Assembly (NCBI GenBank): GCA_035503915.1
Contig: DATJSU010000038.1
Location: forward strand, 1-25,352
Length of the DNA stretch: 25,352 nt
Direction: 5' to 3'
DNA from: DATJMJ01 sp035503915
GTDB taxonomy: Bacteria > Actinomycetota > Acidimicrobiia > Acidimicrobiales > Palsa-688
Shown here: positions 6,918 through 14,580 of the stretch, piece after piece
Numbering within the stretch: position 1 is the first letter of the stretch
How the letters are laid out: every line of letters starts with the position of its first letter
The notes under the pieces: generated by a model
What the model saw: the letters and a program-made list of their open reading frames with translations, nothing else
Database searches by the model: none
What the model was told of the DNA's origin: nothing
Position numbers and translations under genes: made by a program

Positions 6918-7562
6918 ATGGACGAAACCACCTCGGCAGGTCTCCCTGGTGGCCCTCGCCGCCCCAACGCGCGCGGGCAGGGGGAGCGGCTGCGCGAGGA
7001 GATCATTTCCGCTGCCGTGCAGATGCTCGGCGACCTAGCCGACGACGAGGCCTTGTCGCTACGCGCAGTTGCACGTGCGGTCTCGATATCCCCCACCTCT
7101 GTTTACCTGTACTTTCCAGATCGTGACGCGCTGGTGGCAGCGGCCATGCAACGCTGCCATGCGGAGATGCTCCAGGCTACGGATGAGGCCGAAGCCGCAC
7201 ATCAGGACCCCGCTCTCGGCTTGCGCGCACGTATCCTGGCGCAGGCGGCCTGGGTGCAGGATCATCCGGGCCTCTACAAGGTGATGCACGAGAGCAAGGT
7301 CGGCATGCCTTTCAAGGAGATCCTCTTCGCGCGCACTACGGCGGCCGTCCAGCGCTGCATGGACGCCGGAGTTGCCTCGCCAGGGGACGCCGCCACAGTC
7401 GCACTCGATCTCCGGACGGCCGTCATCGGCATGCTGTCTCTGCGGATCAATGAGCCTGACCTGCCCTGGCCGCCCTTCCCCGAGCAAGCCGACCGATTGA
7501 TCTCCAAGCTCGTCGGGCTCGCGCCACTGGCAGGGGAGACCACACTCTCGCAAACGCAGTAG
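6918..7562 (+). CDS. TetR family transcriptional regulator
   Basis: A 214-residue repressor-type regulator. A basic, Gly/Pro-rich leader (PGGPRRPNARGQGERLREE) precedes the TetR helix-turn-helix at about residues 45-76, seen as LSLRAVARAVSISPTSVYLY then FPDRDALVAA. The C-terminal domain (85-200) includes VQDHPGLYKVMHESKVG and resembles the WHG-type TetR C-terminal domain. ATG 6918 follows a GGGCG of modest quality, so the start is moderately sure. Its divergent neighbour is the GlcG/HbpS-type gene, which makes a two-gene regulator-effector module. Downstream is a long gap before the GH1 gene, so operon membership with GH1 is not supported. Confidence 0.9.
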   Translation: MDETTSAGLPGGPRRPNARGQGERLREEIISAAVQMLGDLADDEALSLRAVARAVSISPTSVYLYFPDRDALVAAAMQRCHAEMLQATDEAEAAHQDPALGLRARILAQAAWVQDHPGLYKVMHESKVGMPFKEILFARTTAAVQRCMDAGVASPGDAATVALDLRTAVIGMLSLRINEPDLPWPPFPEQADRLISKLVGLAPLAGETTLSQTQ

Positions 7563-8104
7563 CCCCCGCGCAGCCGTCTGGACATAGAACTGGGACCCGT
7601 CCTACGAGGCCGAAGCCCGGCTCGCAACGGTTGATCTTCGCGCCGACGAACCGGATCTTGACACTCCTCTGATGGTGCCGCTGGATGACTGCTTGGCTGG
7701 GCTGACCTTCGGCGACGCGCACCCGAACCCGGGCCCTGCCTAGGCGCGTCCGGCTGAGCGAGGACGTGGTGGGCGCCTGGGGCAAGGGTGCGCCTATCTA
7801 TGACGCGGGTCTTTGCCAAGCGCTGGTTGCTGAGGTCGCCCACATGATGGGCTACATCGCAATCCTGCCCGCCTATCCGGCCACCCGCCTCGCTTATCTC
7901 TGGGCTGGGCTTTGTCGTCCTACCCGTCCGGGCTCCCACCCCTTTCTTTCCTCTCCCTACGTTCCAGCAGCTCAGAGGGGGTGCGTGCGCCAAACGTGGC
8001 GCCGTTTTCTGGGCCCTGGGAGCCAAATGGGGCCCGGGCCGAAGATCTTCCGGCAACTAAGGTCTACGAAAGCGCCAGTCACCGGGCTAACGAAAGCGGG
8101 GAAA
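7563..8104. other. Intergenic region upstream of the GH1 gene
   Basis: A 542-bp stretch without a recognised gene. The frame that leads into GH1 is open back to 7766, but the added residues match nothing known and include low-complexity runs. Near the right end are the 10-bp palindrome GAAGATCTTC (8041-8050) and a 9-bp direct repeat, listed separately. It may hold remnants that I cannot name. Confidence 0.5.
8066..8098 (+). repeat. 9-bp direct repeat just upstream of the GH1 start
   Basis: ACGAAAGCG occurs at 8066-8074 and again at 8090-8098, a 24-bp period. The second copy ends six bases before the GH1 ATG. It could be a regulator site or chance; the A-rich second copy with GGGGAAA also serves as the only ribosome-site-like sequence. 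Confidence 0.35.
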
Positions 8105-9676
8105 ATGAAGCATGGTCAACTTATAACTAGCGCTGTCGCGGCAACGGCAGGCACTGCACCTGTGGGCGAAGGTGTCGACGCTACTGTTCCCCCCGCGACG
8201 GAAAATGAAATTCCGGGCCTCTTACGGGCACCCCAAATGCCGGGCTCAGTACCCGAAGCTGAGGTACAGACGGCGCGCTTCCCAGAAGGGTTCCTCTGGG
8301 GCGCAGCGACAGCTTCGTACCAGGTCGAAGGCGCGTGGGACGAAGACGGCAAAGGTGAGTCCATCTGGGACAGGTTCGCTCATACGCCGGGCAAAGTCCG
8401 CGGCGCTGTGACCGGCGATATCGCGTGCGACCAGTACCATCGCTACTTGGAGGACATTGCGTTAGCCAAACAGCTCAACCTCAAGAGCTACCGCTTCTCC
8501 ATCTCCTGGCCGCGCGTTCAACCTACGGGCGTTGGCGTACCGAACATGAAGGGGATCGATCACTACAGTCGATTGGCCGACGCGCTGCTCGAAGCAGGGA
8601 TCCGCCCCTGGTGCACGATCTACCACTGGGATCTCCCACAGGCCTTGGAGGACCGAGGCGGCTGGCCCAATCGCGATCTGGCAGGGTACTTCGCAGAGTA
8701 TGCGGGTATCTTAGCCAAGCACCTTGGGGACCGGGTCACCGTGTGGGCGCCGTTCAACATGCCCTGGGCCATCGCCTTCATGGGCTATGCGGCCGGCGCT
8801 CTCCCACCGTGCCGCGGCAGCTTCCCTGACTTTTTGAAGGCAGCCCACACGCTTGCGTTGGCTCAGGGAGAAGCGTCCCGCTCTATCAAAGCGGCCTCGT
8901 CCAAGGCGACCGTGGGCAGCGCGTACGAGATGGCCCCCGCTTACCCGAAGACAGGCTCAGAGGAGGACCGCGCGGCAGCTGCACGGTACCACGCGATGAA
9001 CAATGTTTTCTTCCTGGAAGCTGCGATGAAGGGGCACTACCCGAAAGCGTTTGTCGGGGAGGCCCCCTACGAGATCATGGGGTTCAAGGAGGGCGACGAG
9101 AAAATCCTCTGTGCGCCACTTGATTGGGTGGGCTTCCATTTCTACACCCGCCGCGTCATCTCTGATGCAAGCGGCTCCCAATACTTTGGCGGTGGGTTCA
9201 GTGGAACTGAGATCGAGGCGGACAGCGGGCTGGCTCGTGATCCATACACCGGCATTCGGGCCGCGATGCCGACTGAGGGGCCGCTAACGGACTCCGGAAT
9301 GGAAGTATGGCCACGTGGGATATACGACCTTGTCACTCAGATCTCCAGAGAGTACAACCATCCGGTCATCGAAATCACAGAGAGCGGCTGTGGCTATCTC
9401 GACGCGCCCTCCGACAACGACAAGGGGCGGGTACCGGATACGCGCAGAATTCGATGGTACCGCCAGGTACTCGCAGAGCTTGCGCGAGCGATAGCGGACG
9501 GGGCGCGGGTTCGTGCTTATCATGCGTGGAGCCTGCTGGACAATTTCCAGTGGGCCGAAGGGTACACAGAGCGGTACGGCCTGATCTATACGGACTTCCG
9601 AAGCCAAAAACGCATCATTAAGGACTCAGGCTATTGGTACAGCCGCGTTGCTGCTTCCAACAGGCTTGATGTCTAA
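8105..9676 (+). CDS. Glycoside hydrolase family 1 (beta-glucosidase type) lacking the acid/base glutamate
   Basis: A 523-residue protein; residues 56-520 are a full GH1 barrel of normal length. Visible are FPEGFLWGAATASYQVEGAW (Q73), SYRFSISWPR, IYHWDLPQAL (H174), the strand-4 motif FNMPW (217-221), the strand-7 nucleophile motif ITESG (Glu426) and AWSLLDNFQWAEGYTERYGL. In active GH1 enzymes strand 4 reads NEP, with Glu as acid/base; here position 219 is Met (codon ATG, 8759-8761). Retaining hydrolysis should be crippled unless another group helps. The first 55 residues (MKHGQLITSAVAATAGTAPV then a Pro/Glu-rich linker) look like a Tat-type leader whose twin arginines are gone. Third-position GC seems lower than in neighbouring genes, which hints at transfer. 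The ATG at 8105 follows GCGGGGAAA, a poor ribosome site. Natural substrate unknown. Confidence 0.92.
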   Translation: MKHGQLITSAVAATAGTAPVGEGVDATVPPATENEIPGLLRAPQMPGSVPEAEVQTARFPEGFLWGAATASYQVEGAWDEDGKGESIWDRFAHTPGKVRGAVTGDIACDQYHRYLEDIALAKQLNLKSYRFSISWPRVQPTGVGVPNMKGIDHYSRLADALLEAGIRPWCTIYHWDLPQALEDRGGWPNRDLAGYFAEYAGILAKHLGDRVTVWAPFNMPWAIAFMGYAAGALPPCRGSFPDFLKAAHTLALAQGEASRSIKAASSKATVGSAYEMAPAYPKTGSEEDRAAAARYHAMNNVFFLEAAMKGHYPKAFVGEAPYEIMGFKEGDEKILCAPLDWVGFHFYTRRVISDASGSQYFGGGFSGTEIEADSGLARDPYTGIRAAMPTEGPLTDSGMEVWPRGIYDLVTQISREYNHPVIEITESGCGYLDAPSDNDKGRVPDTRRIRWYRQVLAELARAIADGARVRAYHAWSLLDNFQWAEGYTERYGLIYTDFRSQKRIIKDSGYWYSRVAASNRLDV

Positions 9677-9796
9677 CAGCTGATAGGGCCTAAAAACTCG
9701 CTTATGTGCTCGTGCGGCGTCCTCGCTCGACGCCTTACGCCGCGGGTTGAGCCGGCATTGGCACGTGTGCCTGGGGATGACACCCGGTTATGCGGG

Positions 9797-10189
9797 TTAT
9801 GTGGGTCTCTTGGCCTTGAGGCCAAGCTGCTTAGCCGCCGCGAGCATCCGTTCGTCATAGGTGACGAACTGGCCAAGGTCGGGCCCGAGCTGTCGGGCGC
9901 TCTCGAGGTGGATGGCGTCAAGTGACCGGACCTCCGATGGCAACAGCACGCCAGCGGCGCCCAGGACGCGGTCGCTCACACGGATCATGTCGACCCGGTT
10001 GAGGACCGCTCGTGCTCGGGCCAAGGCTGCGTCGCCCTCAAGGAGCAGCGCACGGAGGACTTCTGTGCGAGCGAGCGCACTGGAGATCAAGGGAGTACGT
10101 CGCCTCAGGAGCCGTCGCAGCGCCATGGACTCGGGCTCGTCCACAACGAGCTTGACGATCGCTGAGGAGTCGAGGTACGTCGCTGCCAT
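9797..10189 (-). CDS. vapC: VapC-type PIN-domain toxin (ribonuclease)
   Basis: A 130-residue PIN domain of normal length. The four metal-binding acidic residues are visible: Asp7 in TYLDSSAIVKL, Glu43 in ARTEVLRAL, Asp91 in SLDAIHLESA, and Asp112 in FVTYDERML. PIN toxins are Mg/Mn-dependent RNases that cut tRNA or rRNA, held in check by a cognate antitoxin. Its ATG (10189) overlaps the stop of the antitoxin gene in a TGATG arrangement, so translation is coupled, with the antitoxin first. The target RNA cannot be told from sequence. Confidence 0.92.
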   Translation of the reverse strand: MAATYLDSSAIVKLVVDEPESMALRRLLRRRTPLISSALARTEVLRALLLEGDAALARARAVLNRVDMIRVSDRVLGAAGVLLPSEVRSLDAIHLESARQLGPDLGQFVTYDERMLAAAKQLGLKAKRPT

Positions 10190-10461
10190 CAGCGCTCGCT
10201 GTCCCGAAGACGAGCAAGGACCGCCGAGGGGGGCTCGGGTGCTCTTGATGGCAGCGGGTCGGGGAGGTCGTCGAGGTCCCCGGTGGCGGCCCGGATCTCG
10301 CCGGCGAGGCGGAGCCGTTGCAGAGGGCTCCCAACCGGCGGCGGTGTGAGCAAGGCCACGGGTCGTCCGCGATCGGTGATCTCGATCGTCTCACCTTGCT
10401 CGACCTGGCGCAGCAGCTCGCTCGCTCGCTGCCGCAGCTCCCGCACCCCGACTGACGTCAT
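10189..10461 (-). CDS. vapB: VapB-type antitoxin, Phd/YefM family
   Basis: A 90-residue protein. The N-terminal Phd/YefM DNA-binding fold is seen as VGVRELRQRASELLRQVEQG followed by ETIEITDRGRPVALLTPPPV. The C-terminal part (55-90) is Pro/Asp-rich and probably disordered until it wraps around the toxin. The family binds its own promoter and, with toxin, represses the operon. The start at ATG 10461 places an IR two bases upstream, so the message is probably leaderless or nearly so. Confidence 0.9.
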   Translation of the reverse strand: MTSVGVRELRQRASELLRQVEQGETIEITDRGRPVALLTPPPVGSPLQRLRLAGEIRAATGDLDDLPDPLPSRAPEPPSAVLARLRDSER

Positions 10462-10462
10462 A

Positions 10463-10476
10463 TGCTACTTATAGCA
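10463..10476. promoter_or_regulatory. vapBC operator/promoter palindrome
   Basis: TGCTA (10463-10467) and TAGCA (10472-10476) flank CTTA, immediately before the antitoxin ATG (10461, minus strand). The minus strand also reads TATAAG, a -10-like box, inside the palindrome. This is the expected place for VapB/VapBC autoregulation. Binding is inferred from family behaviour. Confidence 0.55.
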
Positions 10477-10597
10477 CATGACCACCAAGCGGGTCGCCCC
10501 TGGAGCCAAGGCTTCCCTTCGGACCTCAGCGTCGGCGAGAAAAGGGCCTCTCCGATCCCGGCAGCCAAATGGGGAGCCACGCAGGCCGAACCCGGGT

Positions 10598-10855
10598 GAA
10601 CTTGTGGCCGTGGCGGGCTTCTGGGTCGACGGTCGAAATGGTGCGGCTCCCTTCCAGCGCCCCGAGCGCCGCGCGGATCTTCTTGTCGAGCCCTGTCCCC
10701 TCTGTGAGGCGCAACAGCTTGCGCACTGCAGCACGGAGCTGGGTCACGGTGTCCTGGGTGGCCACGGCATCGTAGATGGGGGTGCTGTCGACGAACCGGG
10801 CCCGGTCGGACATAACCCCAGCCTGTTTGGCTGCTGCCTTGGAGTCCTCGAAGAG
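10598..10855 (-). pseudogene. Transposase remnant, IS1182-like (internal fragment)
   Basis: A minus-strand frame reads VMSDRARFVDSTPIYDAVAT, then QDTVTQLRAAVRKLLRL. After a shortened spacer it continues as STVDPEARHGHKF. The DST...DAVATQDTVTQL and TVDPE.RHG.K elements are typical of the DDE-type transposases of the IS1182 group. The catalytic core after the second motif is missing, as is a plausible N-terminus, and the spacer between the motifs looks shortened. No terminal inverted repeats were found by eye. It is a dead fragment next to the toxin-antitoxin pair. Confidence 0.7.
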
Positions 10856-11122
10856 CCGCTTAGGTCGAGCCGAAGACCGCAGTTCTGGGGGCGGCGCTAC
10901 CCGGGGCAGGACTGGCTGATCATGGCGGGATGCGGTGGTTCTTTTTGGAGCTGGTGCGGCTCGCCCCGTGGGAATCGTGCCCTTACCTCCACCCAGGCCA
11001 CGCGCGGGCAGCCGGTTCGCCAACGAGGTGCCGCGGGCGTAGCGTGGTCAGGCTGCGCGCGCTACGTGGTGGATGATCGCGCGCTGCGCGCGTAACAGAG
11101 GTGAATAGTTACGCGTGGTCAT

Positions 11123-11329
11123 GTGGGAACCGACGAGGGAGCACAACCCGAGACGGTGGAGCTCGACAGGTCCGCCCCGCCGGCCCGCTATGCCGTGGTC
11201 GAAGGCTACGGCCTCAGCCGGCTGGTCCTGTGCCTCCTGGACGACTTCACAGATGCCGATACCCTGGCGCTCGAGCTACGTCGGAGGGGGGCCCGGGCTA
11301 CCACCTGTCGCACCATCACCCGCCGTTAG
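11123..11329 (+). CDS. Possible small hypothetical protein
   Basis: A 68-residue frame with partly coding-like composition, YAVVEGYGLSRLVLCLLDDF and then TDADTLALELRRRGA. No family is recognised, no convincing ribosome site precedes ATG 11123, and the end (RRRGARATTCRTITRR) is basic. It lies between a transposase remnant and a long empty gap, so it may itself be a remnant. The stretch 10856-11122 shows nothing else. Confidence 0.2.
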   Translation: MGTDEGAQPETVELDRSAPPARYAVVEGYGLSRLVLCLLDDFTDADTLALELRRRGARATTCRTITRR

Positions 11330-11853
11330 GCAGGCCGGCGGGGCGGAGATGAACGCCGTCTACAGCGCCAAGAACCTCAATTTGGTCCTCTCCGTCGGCG
11401 TTCCACGGCAACCTACCCATCGGGACGGCTAGTTGAACGCTCGATGACATCGGTACCGCGTCTAGGTGTCAGCTGGACGAAATGTAAATGAACAGCCAGC
11501 GAATCGTCACAACGTGTGACCCTTGGGCCTATCTCGCCTCGGCGTCCTCGTCATAGCGTGGGCACATCTTGTGAAGTTTTTCTCAAAGAGGCCTCGTGAG
11601 ACTTTTCCCCCATGACTCAGAGCCACCCGCTCCGGGTGAGCGTCCGGTGCGCACAGCGTTGCTAGGGCTGCCTTCCACCACCAGAGCACCAAGCGGCACT
11701 TCCCGGGGGAGCGCCGAAGCCCGACACCATAGTCCCTGTTCAGTGAGGCTTCCCGCTGAGCTAGGTGTAAACGGCCTCGGTCTCCAGGCAGGCGACCTAC
11801 TGCGCGCCGCAGTAGGGCCAAAAGGCTCTAGGGGACGACCGGGGTGATCCCCG
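11330..11853. other. Gene-poor region upstream of the MMPL gene
   Basis: About 520 bp with no supported gene. A minus-strand frame of 104 codons (11507-11821) has no recognisable domain and no ribosome site. A small hairpin, CGGGG-tgat-CCCCG (11840-11853), directly abuts the first possible MMPL ATG. Confidence 0.5.
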
Positions 11854-14181
11854 ATGGTGGTGAAGCCTCACGCAACTCATTCTGGTGCCATGGACACCTC
11901 TTCCCGCAGTAGGGCCCCGTCGTCACCCGCGGCAGGGGGCCAACTCCCTACCCGGGAGCGCCGTAACCTCGCCGCTTCTGCGGGGGCCTGGAGCGCTCGG
12001 AACCGGCGCAAGGCCATTTTTGCGTGGCTGGTGTTCGTTGTCGCCGCCTACCTGGTCGGGGGAGTGGTCGGGCAACGCAACCTCACCGACGCCGAGATGG
12101 GTAATGGTCAATCGGGAACTGCCTTGAGCGTGTTCGAGAAAGCGTTCCCGTACCACAACATGGAGGAGGTCCTTGTCCAGAGTCGTAGCGCAGGCGTGGC
12201 GGGCCCGGCGGTGCTCCACGCAACAGTCGCAGACTTGGTGGGCCGCCTCGGGCGGCTGCGCACCGTCGCTGACATCGAATCCCCGTTCCCCGTGAAAGGG
12301 GCCGTCGCTCGCCCAGGGCTGCGGTCCTACGACGGGCGGTCCGTCCTCGTCACCTTCGAGCTGGCCGGCAATAGCAACCAGGCCCAAACGAATGTCGCCG
12401 GCCCCTTGGCTGCCACGGCCGCCACGGCTGCTGACCACCCGCAGCTTTTGGTCGAGGAGTTCGGCTCGGCTAGCGCAGCGAAGGCAGTGGGCTCGGCGCT
12501 CAACAGTGATTTCGCCCAGGCCGAGCACACGTCGCTCCCCATCACGCTGGTGATCCTCCTCGTCGCTTTCGGGGCGCTGGTGGCAGCCGGAGTGCCTTTG
12601 CTGCTCGGGTTCACCGCCGTCATCGCGACACTGGGCTTGGTCGGGGTCGTGAGCCACCTCTACCCAGTTGCCCAGGGCGAGATCGAACCGGTCGTGCTCT
12701 TGGTGGGCCTCGCCGTCGGCGTCGACTATTCGATGTTCTACCTGCGCCGGAAGCTCGAAGAGCGCCGTGCCGGCCGCGATGGCGCCGGTGCCCTCGCCCG
12801 GGCTGCCGCCACCTCGGGCCGCGCCGTGCTCATCTCGGGCCTGACTGTCATGACAGCGATGGCCGGGATGCTCATGGCCGGCAGCTCCATATTCGTGTCG
12901 TTCGGAATCGGGACGATGTTGGTGGTAGCGGTAGCGGTCATCGGGTCGGTCACCGTGCTGCCAGCGGTGATGGCGAGCCTGGGCGACCGGGTCGAGTGGG
13001 GACGCGTGCCGGTAGTCGCCCGGCGCCGCGCGGCTGGCCACTCCCCGATGTGGGACGGGCTGGTGGGAGGTGTCCTGCGGTGGCCATGGCTGTCCGTGGT
13101 GCTCGCAGCAGGAGCGCTATTGGCCCTAGCCGCACCTGCCCTCAGCATGAGGACGGTCGACCCGGGACTGTCGAGCGTGCCTCAGAACCTCCCCATCATG
13201 AAGGTCTACGACCGCATCCAGGCCGCCTTCCCGGGTGCGCCTTCCTCGGCGGTCGTAGTGATCACCTCGCCCGACGTGACAGCCCCGGCGGTGCGGCGCG
13301 GCGTGGCCGGGCTCGCCGCAGCCGTCGAGTCCGAACATGGGCAAATGGGCGGGCCTGTGGTAGAGACGGTCAGCCCGGACCGAACCGTCGCCATCGTCAC
13401 GGTCTCCCTCGCTGGCAACGGCACCGACCACCTGTCCACCTCAGCCCTGGCCACCCTCAGGGACAACGTCATCCCCGGCACAATTGGCCGGGCCCCAGGC
13501 ACCCGCGCGTACGTGGCGGGGACGACTGCCGAGTCGGTGGACTTCAACGAGGCGATGGCGAGCCACTTGCCGATCGTGTTCGCCTTCGTGCTCGGCATGG
13601 CATTCCTGCTCCTGCTCTTTTCCTTCCGTTCGATCGTCGTCGCGCTAGTCACCATCGTCCTCAACCTGCTCTCGGTCGGCGCCGCCTATGGCCTGATGGT
13701 GCTCGTCTTCCAAGACGGCTACGGCCGGTCGCTCCTCGGGGCGCAGGACATCGGCGGCATCGTCGACTGGATCCCGTTGTTCCTGTTGGTCATCCTGTTC
13801 GGCCTGTCGATGGACTACCACGTCTTGGTCCTTAGCCGTGTCCGGGAGGGACGGGACAGTCGCCTCTCGTCGGAGCGCGCCGTCGCCGAAGGGATAACCG
13901 CCACGGCTGGGGTCATCACGAGCGCCGCCCTGGTGATGGTGGCGGTGTTCTCGGTCTTTGCCACCTTGAGCGTGATCGAGTTCAAGCAATTGGGCGTGGC
14001 CCTGGCCGCCGCCGTGTTCATCGACGCGACCGTCGTCCGCATCGTCCTGCTGCCGTCGGCTATGAAGCTCCTCGGCCACCGGGCGTGGTACCTACCCGGG
14101 TGGCTGCGCTTCATCGACCGACGCGTGCTCGCCGAGCCTCTTCCTGTGCCTGCGCTCTTGCCGGAGAAGGTCCCGGTATGA
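11854..14181 (+). CDS. MMPL family RND-type membrane transporter
   Basis: A 775-residue inner-membrane protein with the two-fold repeat of the family. A basic N-terminus precedes TM1 (about 55-73), followed by an extracytoplasmic loop and TM2-6. The helix with GVDYSMFYLRRKLEERR (289 on) carries the family's Asp-Tyr pair for proton coupling. In the second half the matching element is GLSMDYHVLVLSRVREGR (about 650), near the last helices. Family members use proton-motive force to export lipids, drugs or glycolipids. The start is uncertain: ATG 11854 abuts a hairpin, while ATG 11890 would remove 12 residues; neither has a clear ribosome site. No adjacent regulator or accessory gene on the same strand indicates its cargo. 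Confidence 0.93.
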   Translation: MVVKPHATHSGAMDTSSRSRAPSSPAAGGQLPTRERRNLAASAGAWSARNRRKAIFAWLVFVVAAYLVGGVVGQRNLTDAEMGNGQSGTALSVFEKAFPYHNMEEVLVQSRSAGVAGPAVLHATVADLVGRLGRLRTVADIESPFPVKGAVARPGLRSYDGRSVLVTFELAGNSNQAQTNVAGPLAATAATAADHPQLLVEEFGSASAAKAVGSALNSDFAQAEHTSLPITLVILLVAFGALVAAGVPLLLGFTAVIATLGLVGVVSHLYPVAQGEIEPVVLLVGLAVGVDYSMFYLRRKLEERRAGRDGAGALARAAATSGRAVLISGLTVMTAMAGMLMAGSSIFVSFGIGTMLVVAVAVIGSVTVLPAVMASLGDRVEWGRVPVVARRRAAGHSPMWDGLVGGVLRWPWLSVVLAAGALLALAAPALSMRTVDPGLSSVPQNLPIMKVYDRIQAAFPGAPSSAVVVITSPDVTAPAVRRGVAGLAAAVESEHGQMGGPVVETVSPDRTVAIVTVSLAGNGTDHLSTSALATLRDNVIPGTIGRAPGTRAYVAGTTAESVDFNEAMASHLPIVFAFVLGMAFLLLLFSFRSIVVALVTIVLNLLSVGAAYGLMVLVFQDGYGRSLLGAQDIGGIVDWIPLFLLVILFGLSMDYHVLVLSRVREGRDSRLSSERAVAEGITATAGVITSAALVMVAVFSVFATLSVIEFKQLGVALAAAVFIDATVVRIVLLPSAMKLLGHRAWYLPGWLRFIDRRVLAEPLPVPALLPEKVPV

Positions 14182-14209
14182 CGCCAAGGCCGGCATGGCC
14201 GCACCTGCC

Positions 14210-14239
14210 GGCGTCCTCGCGGTGCAAAGCGAGGGCGTC
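14210..14239 (+). terminator. Hairpin after the MMPL gene
   Basis: An 11-bp stem (14210-14220 pairing with 14229-14239, two G-U pairs) with loop GGTGCAAA, starting 29 bases after the MMPL stop. There is no T-run, as is common for terminators in GC-rich actinobacteria. Confidence 0.45.
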
Positions 14240-14317
14240 CAGGTGGGCCGGCGTGGTTTCATAAACCCGACTGACAATAAACCAAGGCCGCTGGGTACTT
14301 CACCCTCGCGACCGCCG

Positions 14318-14346
14318 AGAGCGCTTGACATACGGTGAAGCGCTCT
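14318..14346. repeat. 9-bp inverted repeat in the MMPL-MarR gap
   Basis: AGAGCGCTT (14318-14326) and AAGCGCTCT (14338-14346) are perfect arms around an 11-base spacer. The left arm runs into TTGACA (14325-14330), a -35-like box. It could be a protein-binding site or a bidirectional hairpin; the rest of the gap 14182-14580 shows no gene. Confidence 0.4.
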
Positions 14347-14580
14347 TGTCCACGTGGGTGCCTGTCAAGGAACCAAGACCACGAGCCGCAATGGTTACTG
14401 GGCTCCACCGGAGCCGTTCCAAATCACTCGAGTGTGAGCAGTGCGTGCCGCTCGTTGGTGCCGTCATATGTGCTACTCAAGAAAGATGTTTTCCTGCAAT
14501 GGGGAACTGCAGATCAAACGGACCGGGCTCGTCCTGAGCACAGTGCACGGCCGCCCATATTGACGCCCGTAGCGATAGCT

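Noticed and set aside
7766..8104. Upstream in-frame extension of the GH1 gene
   Set aside because: No recognisable protein signal; the leader-like MKHGQLITSA at 8105 is a better start.
10478..11095. 205-codon plus-strand frame over the transposase remnant
   Set aside because: The opposite strand shows real transposase motifs; this frame has none.
11041..11096. GC-rich repeat run (repeated GCGCGC units)
   Set aside because: Consistent with base composition; no regular unit and no sign of a CRISPR or tandem array.
11507..11821. 104-codon minus-strand frame before the MMPL gene
   Set aside because: No ribosome site, no known domain and irregular composition; treated as empty intergenic DNA.
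11923..13041. 372-codon minus-strand frame opposite the MMPL gene
   Set aside because: A shadow of a GC-rich gene: His/Asp/Arg-rich product with no domain, fully opposite a clear MMPL protein.
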